NCBI GenBank assembly: GCA_913053875.1
Contig: CAJXGN010000001.1
Coordinates: 310,001 to 374,000 of the forward strand
Length of the DNA: 64,000 nucleotides
Reading direction: 5' to 3'
Source: an uncultured Agromyces sp.
Lineage (GTDB): Bacteria > Actinomycetota > Actinomycetes > Actinomycetales > Microbacteriaceae
Both the position numbers and the translations under genes were made by a program. The notes under the pieces were generated by a model. It was not told the DNA's origin. It did no database searches and worked only from the letters and a program-made list of their open reading frames with translations. This document shows, piece by piece, positions 16,612 through 25,020 of the stretch. Numbering within the stretch: position 1 is the stretch's first letter; each line of letters begins with the position of its first letter.

Positions 16612-17790
16612 ATGACCCTCGAGCCCCTCGCCAGCGACTTCTACGCGTACGAGAGCCTGCTCTCGGAGCCCGAGCGCGAGGCTCTCGCGAAGCTGCGGGC
16701 GTGGCTCGAGGCCGACGTGCGGCCGATCATGGACGACTACTGGGAGCGCGGCGAGTTCCCGATGCAGCTCGTCAAGCCGCTCGCCGACACCGGCGCGCTG
16801 TCGTTCTCCTGGGACGAGACGGCGCCGTTCGAGAACTCCGCGGTCTTCCGCGGCTTCGTCGCCCTGGAACTCGCCCGGGTGGACGCCTCGATCTGCACCT
16901 TCGTCGGCGTGCAGAACGGCCTCGCCACCGGGGCGCTCGCGGTGGCCGGGTCGCCCGAGCAGCGGCAGGAGTGGATTCCGAAGCTCGCATCCGGCGAGGT
17001 GATCGGCGCATTCGGCCTGACCGAGCCGCTGTCGGGCTCCGACTCCGCGCGCGGCCTGCGCACGACCGCGCGCCGCGAGGGCGACGAGTGGGTGCTGAAC
17101 GGCGAGAAGCGCTGGATCGGCAACGCGACCTTCTCGGACATCACGATCATCTGGGCGAAGGACGTCGCCGACGGCCAGGTCAAGGGCTTCATCGTGCCGA
17201 CCGACACCCCCGGCTACCGCGCGTCGAAGATCGAGGGCAAGATCAGCCTCCGCCCCGTGCAGAACGCCGACATCGTGCTCGAGGACGTGCGCGTGCCGGA
17301 GCGGCTCCGCCTGCAGCGGGCCGACTCGTTCCGTGCGACGGCCTCGGTGCTGCGCCTCACCCGTGCCGAGGTCGCCTGGAGCGCCGTCGGCGTCGCGATC
17401 GGCGCCTACGAGGCCGCGCTCGACTACGCCAAGACGCGCGAGCAGTTCGGCAAGCCGATCGCGTCGCACCAGCTCGTGCAGGACCTCCTGGTGAAGTGCC
17501 TCGGCAACATCACCGCGTCGCTCGGCATGGTCGTGCGCGTCTCGGAGATGCTCGACCGCGGCGAGCAGCGCGACGAGCACTCGGCCCTCGCGAAGTCGTA
17601 TGCCACCGCCCGCATGCGCGAGACCGTGGCCTGGGCGCGCGAGGCGATGGGCGGCAACGGCATCGTGCTCGAGCACGGCGCCGCACGGTTCTTCGCCGAC
17701 GCCGAGGCACTCTACTCCTACGAGGGCACGCGCGAGATGAACACGCTCATCGTCGGCCGGGCGATCACGGGCAGCGCCGCGTTCGCCTGA
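16612..17790 (+). CDS. Acyl-CoA dehydrogenase (glutaryl-CoA dehydrogenase-like)
   Basis: A 392-residue FAD enzyme of the acyl-CoA dehydrogenase superfamily. Signature GAFGLTEPLSGSDSARG near residue 131, NGEKRWIGNATFSDITIIWAK near residue 160, and KTREQFGKPIASHQLVQ near residue 265. The catalytic base is the glutamate of YEGTREMN near residue 368, the position used by glutaryl-CoA and short-chain enzymes. It oxidises a short acyl-CoA in the cytosol, passing electrons to ETF; glutaryl-CoA is the best guess but not proven. A GGAG ribosome-binding site precedes the ATG. It stands alone, with no beta-oxidation partners nearby. Confidence 0.88.
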   Translation: MTLEPLASDFYAYESLLSEPEREALAKLRAWLEADVRPIMDDYWERGEFPMQLVKPLADTGALSFSWDETAPFENSAVFRGFVALELARVDASICTFVGVQNGLATGALAVAGSPEQRQEWIPKLASGEVIGAFGLTEPLSGSDSARGLRTTARREGDEWVLNGEKRWIGNATFSDITIIWAKDVADGQVKGFIVPTDTPGYRASKIEGKISLRPVQNADIVLEDVRVPERLRLQRADSFRATASVLRLTRAEVAWSAVGVAIGAYEAALDYAKTREQFGKPIASHQLVQDLLVKCLGNITASLGMVVRVSEMLDRGEQRDEHSALAKSYATARMRETVAWAREAMGGNGIVLEHGAARFFADAEALYSYEGTREMNTLIVGRAITGSAAFA

Positions 17791-17814
17791 CCGCGACGCC
17801 GGCGGCGCGGGCGG

Positions 17815-17820
17815 TACCCT
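17815..17820 (+). promoter_or_regulatory. -10 box for the first O-antigen-ligase-like gene
   Basis: TACCCT lies 7 nt before the ATG at 17828, consistent with leaderless initiation of the two-gene polymerase/ligase operon. Confidence 0.45.
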
Positions 17821-17827
17821 TGAGCAC

Positions 17828-19165
17828 ATGACCGACGTGCGCGCCCGCATCTCCGCGCGCGCCGGCTCACCGCCGTGGCTCGGCCAGGCGGTCCGCGCTT
17901 GGGCGGGATTCGCGTTCTTCACCGCGTTCGCCGGGCAGTTCTGGCGCAACCTGCTGGGCTGGTGGGGCTTCGGCATCATCGCCGGCGCCGTCATCGTGGG
18001 CGCCGTCTTGCTCCTCGTGCTGGTGCGGCCGACCTGGAACTGGCGGCTCGTGCCCAAGTCGGCGATCGCGTTCGTCGGCTTCGCCGCGCTGTCGATCGCT
18101 TGGTCGGCCTACCCGCCGACCAGCGTGCTGGCGGTCGGGATCCTCGCCGGCACGGCCGCCGCCGGGGTCGCGCTCGGCCTCTGCCTCACCTGGGGCGGGT
18201 TCCTGCGCTCGCTCGCGACGGCGCTGGCGTGGATCCTCGCGCTCTCGCTCGTGTTCGAGCTGTGGGTCGCGCTGTTCGTCGGCGAGCCCCTGCTGCCGAA
18301 CTTCGCCGACTACGGGGATGCCGACGTGCCGGCCGCGTTCTACTGGTCGCGCGACCTGCTCTTCGCCGGCGGGCCGATCGAGGGCATCGTCGCCAACCGC
18401 AACCTGCTCGGCATGATCGCGCTGCTCGGCCTCATCGTCTTCGCGATCCAGGCACGCACGATGGGCTACCGTCGCGATCGCGCCATCGGCTGGATCGTCG
18501 TCGCGGTGGTGACGCTCGCGCTCACCCGATCGGCGACCGTGCTCCTCGCGGCGGTGGTCGTCGCCGTGGTGCTCGTGTTCGCACTCTGGGCCCGGCGGCG
18601 CCCGCACGGCCGCCTCCCGGTCTACCTCGCGGCGGCCGGTTCGCTCGCCGCCGCGATCGCGGCGGTCATCGCGGCGTGGGGCCCGCTGCTCGACCTGCTC
18701 GGCCGCAGCGAGGACGCGACCGGCCGCCTCGACATCTGGGCGTCGGTGCAGGGGCTCATCGCCGAGCGTCCCGTGCTCGGCTGGGGCTGGACGGGCTACT
18801 GGGCCCCGTGGACGGAGCCGTACGCGGGGCTTGCAGTGCGCAACGGGGTCGAGTACCTGCAGGCGCACAACGCGTGGCTCGACGTGTGGATGCAACTCGG
18901 CGTCGTCGGGCTCGTGGTCTTCGCGGCACTCGTGCTGGGCACGCTCTCCCGCTCCTGGTTCGCCGCCGTCGATCGCCCGGCGGTCGACTTCGGCAACGGC
19001 ACCGGGTACCGGGCCAGCGCGCTGATGCCCCTCCTGCTCGCGGCCGCACTCATCGCGCAGAGCATCGGCGAGAGCCGCATCCTCATCGAGGGCGGCTGGA
19101 TGCTGCTGATCGCGCTCGCCTTCCTGACCAAGCGTCGCCGCTTCGCCGGCGAGCCGATGCCGTAG
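17828..19165 (+). CDS. O-antigen ligase/polymerase (Wzy_C) family protein
   Basis: A 445-residue integral membrane protein with about 11 membrane segments and the large extracytoplasmic loop typical of WaaL/Wzy proteins. Family motifs: GIVANRNLLGMIALL near residue 190, RLDIWASVQGLIAERPVLGWGWTGY near residue 299, and HNAWLDVWMQLGVVGL near residue 340 containing the conserved histidine. It would polymerise or ligate lipid-linked glycan repeat units outside the membrane. A second family member follows after a 3-bp gap, so they are co-transcribed. Ligase and polymerase activities cannot be told apart from sequence alone. Confidence 0.85.
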   Translation: MTDVRARISARAGSPPWLGQAVRAWAGFAFFTAFAGQFWRNLLGWWGFGIIAGAVIVGAVLLLVLVRPTWNWRLVPKSAIAFVGFAALSIAWSAYPPTSVLAVGILAGTAAAGVALGLCLTWGGFLRSLATALAWILALSLVFELWVALFVGEPLLPNFADYGDADVPAAFYWSRDLLFAGGPIEGIVANRNLLGMIALLGLIVFAIQARTMGYRRDRAIGWIVVAVVTLALTRSATVLLAAVVVAVVLVFALWARRRPHGRLPVYLAAAGSLAAAIAAVIAAWGPLLDLLGRSEDATGRLDIWASVQGLIAERPVLGWGWTGYWAPWTEPYAGLAVRNGVEYLQAHNAWLDVWMQLGVVGLVVFAALVLGTLSRSWFAAVDRPAVDFGNGTGYRASALMPLLLAAALIAQSIGESRILIEGGWMLLIALAFLTKRRRFAGEPMP

Positions 19166-19168
19166 CCG

Positions 19169-20449
19169 ATGCCCGACCCGATCGCGCCGGCGCTGCGACG
19201 CTTCCTGGGCTCGGCCCGGTTCGCCCAGGCGCTGACGCTCGCGATCCTCGGCACGGGGTTCTCCACGCACGCGCTGCGCAGCCTGATCGGCTGGCCCGGC
19301 CTCATCGCCGTCATCATCGCGCTGGTCGTGCTCGCGGGCGTCTCCCTGGTGGCGCGCTGGCAGGCCGTGGACTGGTACGGCGTGCTGCCGCTCTCGCTGC
19401 TCGTGTTCGTCGGCTGGGCCGCGGCATCCGTGCTCTGGAGCGAGTACCCGGCGACCACCGTCGTCCGTGTCGGCTACCTCGTCGCGTTCGGGTTGCTCGG
19501 CGTGTACGTGGCGCTCGCGCGCGACACGATCCAGGTCGTGCGCGCCGCCGGCGACGTGCTCCGCGTGCTGCTCGGCACCTCCCTCGCGCTCGAGGTCCTC
19601 TCCGGCATCCTGCTCGACCTCCCGATCGCGTTCCTCGGCATCGAGGGCGACCTCGCGTCCGGCGGGCCCGTGCAGGGCCTCTTCGGCACCCGCAACCTGC
19701 TCGGGTTCGTGGCCCTGATCGCCGCGCTGACGTTCGTCGTGGAGTGGCGCACCCGCTCGGTGTCGAGACCGACGGCGATCGCCTCGATGGTGCTCGCGGG
19801 GGTCATGGTGCTGCTGTCGGGCTCACCCACGACGTTCGTCTCGCTGATCGTGCTGCTGGTCGCAACGCTCGCGCTGTTCGGCCTGCGGCGGGCCGACGCG
19901 CAGGCCCGCTGGCGGTGGCAGGTCGCACTGGTCACCGGAGGCGTCGTCGCCCTCGCCATCGGCTTCGCGGCGCGCGTGCGCATCATCGAGCTGCTCGACG
20001 CACGAGGCGAGTTCGACGTGCGGCTCGCGACCTGGCGCGAGATGAGCCGCTACCTCGACATGAACCCCATGCAGGGCTGGGGCTGGGCCGGCATCTGGCC
20101 GACCTCGCCCCCGTACAGCTGGATCACGCTGGCGACCGGCCGGCCGCATGCGAGCGGCCTGAGCGCCTACATCGACGTCTACTTCCAGCTCGGCGTGATC
20201 GGTGCCGTGCTCTTCGTCGGCATGCTCGGCCTCGCGCTCGTGCGCGCGTGGCTGCTCGCATCCGCCCGCCGCGCCGTCGTCTACGTCTGGCCCGCGCTCG
20301 TGCTCGTCGTGATCGCGGTCACCTCGTTCGCCGAGAGCTACGCCCTCGTCGAGGGCGGCTGGATGCTCATCGTGATCTGCGCCGTGAAGGCCGCGCGCGA
20401 CATGAGCTGGCGCGACGCGTGGAAGCCGGCGCTCACGCCTGCCTTCTGA
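19169..20449 (+). CDS. O-antigen ligase/polymerase (Wzy_C) family protein, tandem paralogue
   Basis: A 426-residue membrane protein homologous to the preceding one, with matching landmarks: GLFGTRNLLGFVALI near residue 169, RLATWREMSRYLDMNPMQGWGWAG near residue 285, and a following SAYIDVYFQLGVIGA region in place of HNAWLDVWMQ. The usual histidine of that loop motif appears displaced or absent (ASGLSAYID). The ATG follows the first gene's stop by 3 bp. The two may act as polymerase and ligase, or on two different glycans, or as a heterodimer. It ends 33 bp from the convergent HAD-phosphatase stop. Confidence 0.83.
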   Translation: MPDPIAPALRRFLGSARFAQALTLAILGTGFSTHALRSLIGWPGLIAVIIALVVLAGVSLVARWQAVDWYGVLPLSLLVFVGWAAASVLWSEYPATTVVRVGYLVAFGLLGVYVALARDTIQVVRAAGDVLRVLLGTSLALEVLSGILLDLPIAFLGIEGDLASGGPVQGLFGTRNLLGFVALIAALTFVVEWRTRSVSRPTAIASMVLAGVMVLLSGSPTTFVSLIVLLVATLALFGLRRADAQARWRWQVALVTGGVVALAIGFAARVRIIELLDARGEFDVRLATWREMSRYLDMNPMQGWGWAGIWPTSPPYSWITLATGRPHASGLSAYIDVYFQLGVIGAVLFVGMLGLALVRAWLLASARRAVVYVWPALVLVVIAVTSFAESYALVEGGWMLIVICAVKAARDMSWRDAWKPALTPAF

Positions 20450-20482
20450 TCGCGACCGAGGCCGCGTGCCGCGGTGCGGCGG

Positions 20483-21265
20483 TCAGGCGACGGGCGCGGC
20501 CGCGTCCCGAGCCCGGGCGAGGATGCCCTCGACGACGTCGATCGTGTCCTCCCAGCCCTCGACCGCCACGCAGGCGACGCCCATGGCCTTGACCGGGTAG
20601 TCGTTGCCGTCCTCGTCGAGCCGGTCGCCCACGAAGAGCATCTCGTCGAGTGCGATGCCCGACACCTCCACGAGGCGCCGCATGCCGAACGCCTTGTCGA
20701 TGCCGCGACGCGTGATGTCGACCGACGTCGAGCCGCCGCTGCGGACCTCGAGATCGGGCAGCAGCAGCTGCACGGCGTCGCGCAGGGTGTTCTTCTTGAC
20801 GTTCGTCGGGTCCCAGGCCGCCTTCGCCGCGACCGGGGCGGCCTGCCCGAGCGCCGAGAACGTCACCTGCGAGCCGCGGTCCTCCAGGATCGGACCCCAC
20901 GTCTCGGTCTCCCAGCAGCCGAGCTCGCGCGCTGCGGCCTCGACCGCGTCGAGCGCGCGACGTCGCTCGTCGTCGGTGAGCTCCTCCGCGTACTGGCGCC
21001 GCCAGTCGCCCGCCTCGTGGCGGTAGTACTGCGTGCCGCAGGTCGGCATCAGGTGCAGCCGGGCGAGGGTCGCCGCATCCGCCTCGGGCAGCCGCTCCAC
21101 GACCTGCGCGGTGAACTGCGCGATCTGGCCGCCCGAGATGATGCACACCTCGGCCACGCCGAGCAGTTCGACGAGGAGGCCGGCCATGCGCGGGTCCATC
21201 GGCGACTTCGACGGCGCGAGCGTGTCGTCGAGGTCGAAGGCGACGAGTCGGGGAGTCGGGTGCAT
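20483..21265 (-). CDS. HAD-IIB family phosphatase, phosphomannomutase-like
   Basis: A 260-residue HAD superfamily protein with motif I FDLDDTLAPSKS (nucleophile Asp15), motif II ISGG near residue 43, a catalytic lysine region near residue 190 (GIDKAFGM) and motif IV VGDRLDEDGND near residue 217. The cap region GSQVTFSALGQ and the GGSTSVDITRRGIDKAFG block resemble eukaryotic-type phosphomannomutases and related HAD-IIB sugar phosphatases. It may dephosphorylate or isomerise a sugar phosphate for the surrounding polysaccharide genes, perhaps replacing the absent ManB; this is inference. It has its own promoter and a CGGAG ribosome-binding site. Confidence 0.8.
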   Translation of the reverse strand: MHPTPRLVAFDLDDTLAPSKSPMDPRMAGLLVELLGVAEVCIISGGQIAQFTAQVVERLPEADAATLARLHLMPTCGTQYYRHEAGDWRRQYAEELTDDERRRALDAVEAAARELGCWETETWGPILEDRGSQVTFSALGQAAPVAAKAAWDPTNVKKNTLRDAVQLLLPDLEVRSGGSTSVDITRRGIDKAFGMRRLVEVSGIALDEMLFVGDRLDEDGNDYPVKAMGVACVAVEGWEDTIDVVEGILARARDAAAPVA

Positions 21266-21368
21266 GTGGCTCCGGTTCGGTCGAGCGCCGCGGGGCGGCG
21301 GGGGGCGTGGGTTCCGTCCGACGCACGATCACGTGCGCCCGATCGAGCGTCGTCGCGCGGGTCGCCTG

Positions 21369-21374
21369 AGTCTA
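21369..21374 (-). promoter_or_regulatory. -10 box of the HAD phosphatase gene
   Basis: TAGACT on the minus strand, about 104 nt upstream of the ATG at 21265, is the only good -10 match in the spacer. It implies an untranslated leader of about 95 nt, unusually long for this window, which contains GC-rich hairpins near 21300. Confidence 0.35.
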
Positions 21375-21404
21375 ACGGATGCCCCTGAGACGGCGCCGTG
21401 CCCT

Positions 21405-21418
21405 GGGGGCGCTCCCCC
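21405..21418. terminator. Hairpin downstream of GT2 gene
   Basis: GGGGG-CGCT-CCCCC lies just past the stop of the minus-strand glycosyltransferase gene (stop at 21429). Wider flanks (CTGAG with GGCGCC on one side, GGCGCC with TCAG on the other) extend the pairing with bulges. It probably ends that transcript, although no U-run follows. Confidence 0.4.
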
Positions 21419-21428
21419 GGTCGGCGCC

Positions 21429-22394
21429 TCAGCCGACCGGTTGCACCAGGTCGCGCAGGATGTCCTGCGCACCCAGGCCGAACCGCACGTACCGACCCGT
21501 GCGCCACTCCCGCAGGACCGGCCCGACGCGGCGCCACCGGGCGGCGGGGAGCGCGGAGCGCACGCGCTCGTGCGCGAGCTTCTCGCGCACCTCGCCGACC
21601 CGCTCGGGGGCGATGCCGGGCAGCTCGGGCAGCCGCTCGGCGAGCGCCTCGGCGCGGGCGAGCAGCCGCGCGTTCCTCGCGTCGCGCGGCTCGCGCAGGC
21701 GTCGCATCCGCCCCGCCCAGCCCAGCGACTCGGCGCCGATCTGGTTGCCGCCGTGCTGCCGATAGTCGATCAGCGGCTCCTCGAGCACGTCGATCTCGCC
21801 GACCGCCGCGGCGATGGTCGCGAGCCATTCGTCGTGCACCCACGACGCGGGGAACGGCCGGGCGAGCTCGAGCAGCTCGCGACGTAGCAGCATCGTCGCG
21901 CCGGTCAGCACGTTGCGGCGCAGCTGCACGCCCCACGCGTCCCCGTCGTGGATGCGGGCGCGCTCGCCCGCGCTCACGTACAGCGTGTCGAGCAGCAGCT
22001 CCCCCGTCGGCTCGCCCTCGCCGTCGACGAGACGCGCATCGCTCGCGAGCAGCAGCAGGGCGGGACGCGCGTCGAACTCGGCGACCATGCGCGCCAGCTT
22101 CTCCGGATGCCACACGTCGTCCTGGTCACTCAGCGCGATGAGGTCGCCGGTGGTCGCCGCGAGCGCCTGCTCGAAGTTCGCGGTGACGCCGAGCGGCGGG
22201 TCGTTGCGGAGGATGCGGACGGCGGAGCCGGCATCCGCGTAGGTTCGCGCGAGGTCGACCGTGCCGTCGGAGGAGGCGTCGTCCGAGACCACGATCTCGG
22301 CGGGGGCCGGAGATTGCGCGAGGATGCTGTCCAGTTGCGAGGGGAGGAACCGAGCGCCGTTGTGCGTGCACACTGCCGTGGAGACGCGCTGCAT
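21429..22394 (-). CDS. Glycosyltransferase family 2
   Basis: A 321-residue cytosolic GT-A glycosyltransferase. Motifs: VCTHNGARFLPSQLDSIL at the N-terminus, VSDDASSDGT near residue 36 (nucleotide binding), and LIALSDQDDVWHPEKL near residue 90, whose DQDDVW is the metal-binding signature of rhamnosyl- and galactosyl-transferases acting on O-antigen-like glycans. The C-terminal 70 residues are helical and basic. TAGAAT lies 6 nt before its ATG, so the transcript is probably leaderless. It is divergent from another glycosyltransferase gene. Donor and acceptor are unknown. Confidence 0.88.
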   Translation of the reverse strand: MQRVSTAVCTHNGARFLPSQLDSILAQSPAPAEIVVSDDASSDGTVDLARTYADAGSAVRILRNDPPLGVTANFEQALAATTGDLIALSDQDDVWHPEKLARMVAEFDARPALLLLASDARLVDGEGEPTGELLLDTLYVSAGERARIHDGDAWGVQLRRNVLTGATMLLRRELLELARPFPASWVHDEWLATIAAAVGEIDVLEEPLIDYRQHGGNQIGAESLGWAGRMRRLREPRDARNARLLARAEALAERLPELPGIAPERVGEVREKLAHERVRSALPAARWRRVGPVLREWRTGRYVRFGLGAQDILRDLVQPVG

Positions 22395-22400
22395 CGCGCG

Positions 22401-22406
22401 ATTCTA
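22401..22406 (-). promoter_or_regulatory. -10 box of GT2 gene (leaderless)
   Basis: TAGAAT on the minus strand, 6 nt before the ATG at 22394, a strong match to the housekeeping -10 consensus. Confidence 0.5.
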
Positions 22407-22447
22407 GCAACGCCGATGTGGACAGTGCGCGAGGATGCCTCGGAATC

Positions 22448-23821
22448 ATGACAGGATCGGAGGCACCCGGATCACCCGAACCCGTGGATCCGAGAACAGA
22501 GAGCACACCGCGAGTGAACACCCGAGAGATCCCCATCAACTCGGCGGAGTCGCAGCTGTACCGGGAACTCGCCGATGGAGTCCATGCGGTGGGTGACCGC
22601 GGAACGCTGGCGTTCTGCGTCTCCACGAGCGACCTCTCGGAGGGCAAGGGCGACGTCTTCGTCGCCCTCGGTCTCGGCAAGTACCTCCAACGCCTCGGCT
22701 GGGGCGTGCGCCTGTGGCCGGCGGATCGCTGGGACGACGAGTTCCCCCCGGTCGACGTGGCAGTGTCGATGCTCGAGTCGTTCGTGCCGGGTCACGTTCC
22801 GGCATCCACGGCACTCGTCGCGTGGGTGCGCAACTGGACCGAGTCGTGGGCGGCTCTGCCGTACCTCGCGGAATTCGATGAGATCTGGGCGTCATCGCGA
22901 TCGTCGGCGGAGCGCCTCGGTGCGGAGTTCGCCGGCGAGGTGCGCCTACTGCCGATCGCCGTCGATCCCGAGCTCTTCGTCGACGCGCGCGAACCGTCGG
23001 CCGACCTGGTCGTCACCACCGCGAACTTCTGGGGCGCCGAGCGCGACCTGATCGCCGCGATCGACGGCCTTCCCGACGACCAGCCGATCGACTGGTACGG
23101 CGTGAACGGCGAGCTGCTCCCCGAATCGCGCAACGTACGCCACCACGGCCCGGTGGACTACTTCGGCGTGCCGCGCGTGTACGCCTCGGCGGTCGCCGTG
23201 ATCGACGATCTCATCCCGCCCGCGCGTCGCTTCGGGACCCAGAACTCCCGCCTGTTCGAGTCGCTCGCGTCGGGCGCCCTGCCGATCGTGAATTCGACCG
23301 CGGGGCTGGACGAGCTCGGCCTCGGCCGCATCCCGACCTGGCGCGACGCCGCGACGCTCGACGAAGCCATCGCGTTCGCGCGGTCCCCGCGCGGCCGAGA
23401 CATCGCGCGGGAGCTGCGCTCCACCGTGCTGGACCATCACACGTTCGGGCATCGTGCCGACGTCGTCGACGGTCCGCTCGGCGTGCTGCGCGATGCGGCC
23501 CCCCGCCGAGATCGCTCGGCACTCCTTCGCTGGGCGACCTCCCAGCAGTTCCGGCTGCAGGAGGTCACACGCGAACGGGACCTGTTCTTCGAGGATGCGA
23601 GCGCGGTCGGTGCCGAGCGCAACCGGCTGCAAGAGGAGATCGCCGGGCTGCGGGGGCAGCTCGTGGCGAAGGAGCGAGAAGTCGAGACGGCCCGGGCGCA
23701 CTTGGCGCAGATCCGGTCGATGCTCCCGTTCCGCGTCCTCCGTGCCCTCAGGCGGAGCGTGCTGGCGCTCCGCAGCACCTTCTCCTCGCTAGGGAACGGT
23801 CACCGTTCGACATCCGAGTGA
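22448..23821 (+). CDS. GT-B type glycosyltransferase with C-terminal coiled coil
   Basis: A 457-residue protein. Residues 45-340 look like a GT-B glycosyltransferase: a Rossmann-like half with SEGKGDVFVALGLGKYLQRLGW, and a C-terminal half with NSRLFESLASGALPIVNSTAGLDELG near residue 270, the nucleotide-sugar site of the glyco_trans_4-like group. Residues 360-425 form a long coiled coil (RLQEEIAGLRGQLVAKEREVETARAH), ending in a basic LPFRVLRALRRSV tail. The start is uncertain: GTG 22418, ATG 22448 and GTG 22514 are in frame; the ATG was taken. Its last 33 bp overlap the convergent secreted-protein gene. Confidence 0.72.
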   Translation: MTGSEAPGSPEPVDPRTESTPRVNTREIPINSAESQLYRELADGVHAVGDRGTLAFCVSTSDLSEGKGDVFVALGLGKYLQRLGWGVRLWPADRWDDEFPPVDVAVSMLESFVPGHVPASTALVAWVRNWTESWAALPYLAEFDEIWASSRSSAERLGAEFAGEVRLLPIAVDPELFVDAREPSADLVVTTANFWGAERDLIAAIDGLPDDQPIDWYGVNGELLPESRNVRHHGPVDYFGVPRVYASAVAVIDDLIPPARRFGTQNSRLFESLASGALPIVNSTAGLDELGLGRIPTWRDAATLDEAIAFARSPRGRDIARELRSTVLDHHTFGHRADVVDGPLGVLRDAAPRRDRSALLRWATSQQFRLQEVTRERDLFFEDASAVGAERNRLQEEIAGLRGQLVAKEREVETARAHLAQIRSMLPFRVLRALRRSVLALRSTFSSLGNGHRSTSE

Positions 23822-25020
23822 CCGCGTGGATCCCGGATCGACCAGGTCGATGCCGTACGCGCAGATGCGTCGCTCTCCCGGTTCGATGCCAGTGAGCTCG
23901 GCGCGGTACCCGTGGAAGTCGCCGATCCCGGGGAACGAGTTCGACAGCCCGGTCTTCTCGAGTCCCGCCTCGACGGACGCCTTGCCGATGCCGTCCACGT
24001 AGACGTGCACGCGGATGGGGTCGATCGTGTCCGGGTCGAACGCCCAGCCCCGGATACTCAACTCCCCCCCGCCACCGGGCGCCCACGCCTCGTCGATGAG
24101 GCCGATCGGCGATCCAGACGGCATCTCCACGGTGGCGCAGCCCAGGAGCACGTTCGACCCGGCGCCGACGTCGATGCCGTAGGCGCAGACGCGATGCGAA
24201 CCGGGCGAGAACCCGCTGACCACCCTGCTGAAGCCGTGCGCGTCGCCGTAGCCGGGCGGCACCGACGCCGTCGACGGGTTCGGCTCGTCAGCGGCGATGG
24301 ATGCCGCACCGCGACCGTCGACGTACACGTGCACCCGGATCGGATCCGTCGTGTCGGGATCATAGGCCCAGCCGCCGACCTCGATCTCGCCGATGTCCGG
24401 CGACGCGGCGATGTCGAGCGCGCCGACCGGCGAGCCGCTCGGCATCGCGACCGTGCGACACCCGATCGACCGGTTCCCGCCGCCCTCGACGTTGATCGCG
24501 TACGCGCAGACGCGGTGCGTACCCGGCCCGACGCCCGTGATGACGCGCTCATAGGCGTGCTCGTCACCGAACCCGGGCTTCGCACGATCGAGCCCCTCCT
24601 TCACTCCGTCGGCCGCGATCGAGGCCCGCCCGACGCCGTCGACGTACACGTGCACCCGGATGGGATCCGTCGTGTCGGGGTCGATCGCCCAGCCGCGCAG
24701 GCCGATCTCGCCAGGTGCCGACCACGCCGAGTCGATGACCCCGAAGGGGGAGCCGGACGGAACCGTGACGAGCTCGCAGCCGAGGAGCCGGTTCGAGCCA
24801 GGGCCGACGTCGATTCCATACGCGCAGACCCGGTGCGAACCGGGCGTGAGCCCATCGACGACCACGTCGAACCCCCGATCACGGCCGCTCGACTCGGGCT
24901 CGTCGGCGAGCACGCTCGCCTTCCCGACCCCGTCGACGTAGATGTGGACCCGGATCGGGTCGGTCGTGTTCGCGTCGGTGGCCCAGCCTGTCACCCGTGC
25001 TGCCTGGTAGCCGCCGCGCA
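23789..25020 (-). repeat. Four coding tandem repeats of about 315 bp
   Basis: The region encodes four successive domains of 92-107 residues. The core coding for DPDTTDPIRVHVYVDG is nearly identical in each, and the first copy is the most diverged (ANTTDPIRVHIYVDG). The repeat length and similarity suggest expansion by unequal recombination. Confidence 0.8.
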
